From an uncultured Tannerella sp. (GTDB lineage Bacteria; Bacteroidota; Bacteroidia; Bacteroidales; Tannerellaceae), in the NCBI GenBank assembly GCA_938036405.1, contig CALHPT010000236.1:1-6609 (forward strand): 6,609 nt of DNA, in the 5' to 3' direction. The notes beneath the pieces were generated by a model. That model did not search any database and had not been told where the DNA came from. It saw nothing but the letters and a program-made list of their open reading frames with translations. Of this stretch, positions 6,356-6,609 are shown piece after piece. Position 1 is the first letter of the stretch. Each line of letters begins with the position of its first letter. Both the position numbers and the translations under genes were made by a program.

Positions 6356-6363
6356 CAAATGTA
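6356..6363 (-). promoter_or_regulatory. Promoter -7 box of the glycosyltransferase gene
   Basis: On the minus strand TACATTTG is a perfect TAnnTTTG match, 24 bases upstream of the ATG at 6331. The spacing resembles that of the tricorn promoter (27 bases). No convincing -33 TTTG is present; bases around 6383-6387 read ACCT on this strand, so promoter strength may depend on an activator or be low. The short leader has no Shine-Dalgarno sequence. Confidence 0.6.
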
Positions 6364-6384
6364 AACCGAGAGGCCAATCTGCGA

Positions 6385-6417
6385 GGTGGCTGCGGGGTGG
6401 TTGCGGGGCGGCTGCGG
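6385..6417. repeat. Three tandem copies of an 11-base GC-rich repeat
   Basis: GGTGGCTGCGG, GGTGGTTGCGG and GGCGGCTGCGG follow one another exactly, differing at single positions. They lie immediately upstream of the glycosyltransferase promoter, where a -33 box would be. The third copy is also the left arm of the hairpin GGCGGC-TGCG-GCCGCC (6407-6422). Confidence 0.85.
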
Positions 6418-6596
6418 CCGCCTGCGAAGTTTTCCTGGTACCCGGCGAGCTTGGTCGGCATCTTTGACGGCCCCTTCCGGGGCAGGGAACTTAGCTTGGT
6501 ACCCGGCCAGACTTGCCAGGCGTCCCTGATGGCCTCTACCGAGGCAAGGAAATTTTCCTGGTACCCGGCCAGACTTCGCCGGCGGCCGCAGCCGCC
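6407..6596. repeat. 24-base inverted repeat enclosing the tandem repeat
   Basis: Bases 6407-6430 and 6573-6596 are reverse complements at 23 of 24 positions, with 142 bases between them. The outer 16 bases (GGCGGCTGCGGCCGCC against GGCGGCCGCAGCCGCC) match perfectly, and each arm contains its own 6-pair hairpin with a 4-base loop. The arrangement resembles the ends of a small non-autonomous element, but no flanking target duplication was found and the window ends 13 bases past the right arm. Confidence 0.75.
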
Positions 6597-6609
6597 CCGA
6601 GGCCTCGGA
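6436..6609. repeat. 61/62-base tandem repeat starting TGGTACCCGGC (third copy runs off the window)
   Basis: TGGTACCCGGC occurs at 6436, 6497 and 6559, spaced 61 and 62 bases. Copies 1 and 2 share a 3' half with a small hairpin: GCCCC-TTCC-GGGGC at 6470-6483 and GCCTC-TACC-GAGGC at 6532-6545. Both are followed by AGGGAA or AAGGAA, then a T-rich step into the next unit. The third copy diverges after its first 18 bases into the hairpin GGCGGC-CGCA-GCCGCC (6581-6596) and the 12-base palindrome CCGAGGCCTCGG (6597-6608). The units differ in length by one base, so no reading frame is maintained. Confidence 0.85.

Noticed and set aside
5580..6461. Second minus-strand frame (293 codons) overlapping the glycosyltransferase
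   Set aside because: It is Arg/Pro/Gly-rich and shifted one frame from the real gene, which carries the GT2 motifs.
6430..6609. Protein-coding tandem repeat
   Set aside because: Unit lengths of 61 and 62 bases break frame between copies, and all frames carry stops or low-complexity peptides.

Overview
The window looks like chromosomal DNA from a GC-rich member of the Bacteroidales. A Tannerella/Porphyromonas-like oral or gut anaerobe is my best guess, but the sequence alone does not fix the genus. The evidence is: (i) two close matches to the Bacteroidetes -7 promoter box TAnnTTTG, each about 25 bases upstream of a start codon; (ii) A-rich leaders without a Shine-Dalgarno sequence; (iii) a thyA-folA pair; (iv) a secreted tricorn-type protease of the Bacteroidetes kind; and (v) GC-rich third codon positions in all genes.

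Layout. Bases 1-59 may be the last codons of an upstream gene. Bases 255-1607 hold thyA (thymidylate synthase) and folA (dihydrofolate reductase) on the + strand, 69 bases apart. They form a folate/dTMP module: ThyA oxidises methylene-tetrahydrofolate to dihydrofolate and FolA reduces it back. Bases 1608-1878 are a 271-base intergenic region with three 41-base tandem repeats whose junctions can form hairpins, then a pyrimidine-rich 10-11-base repeat that runs into a strong promoter. Bases 1879-5124 (+) encode a 1081-residue tricorn-type S41 protease with a signal peptide, so it probably acts in the periplasm on peptides. Bases 5125-5302 lie between convergent genes and hold a terminator for each strand plus a nested inverted repeat. 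Bases 5303-6331 (-) encode a family 2 glycosyltransferase, with its promoter at 6356-6363. Bases 6364-6609 are GC-rich repeat DNA: an 11-base triplet repeat, a 61/62-base tandem repeat with a conserved small hairpin, and a 24-base inverted repeat around it.

The genes fall into three unrelated units: nucleotide/folate metabolism, periplasmic peptide breakdown and surface glycan synthesis. I see no defence system, transposase, CRISPR array, tRNA or rRNA. The part least explained by known genes is the noncoding repeat material. The glycosyltransferase appears to be bracketed by inverted, diverged copies of one repeat family (5236-5274 and 6436-6609), and one hairpin in that family shows a compensatory base change between copies.
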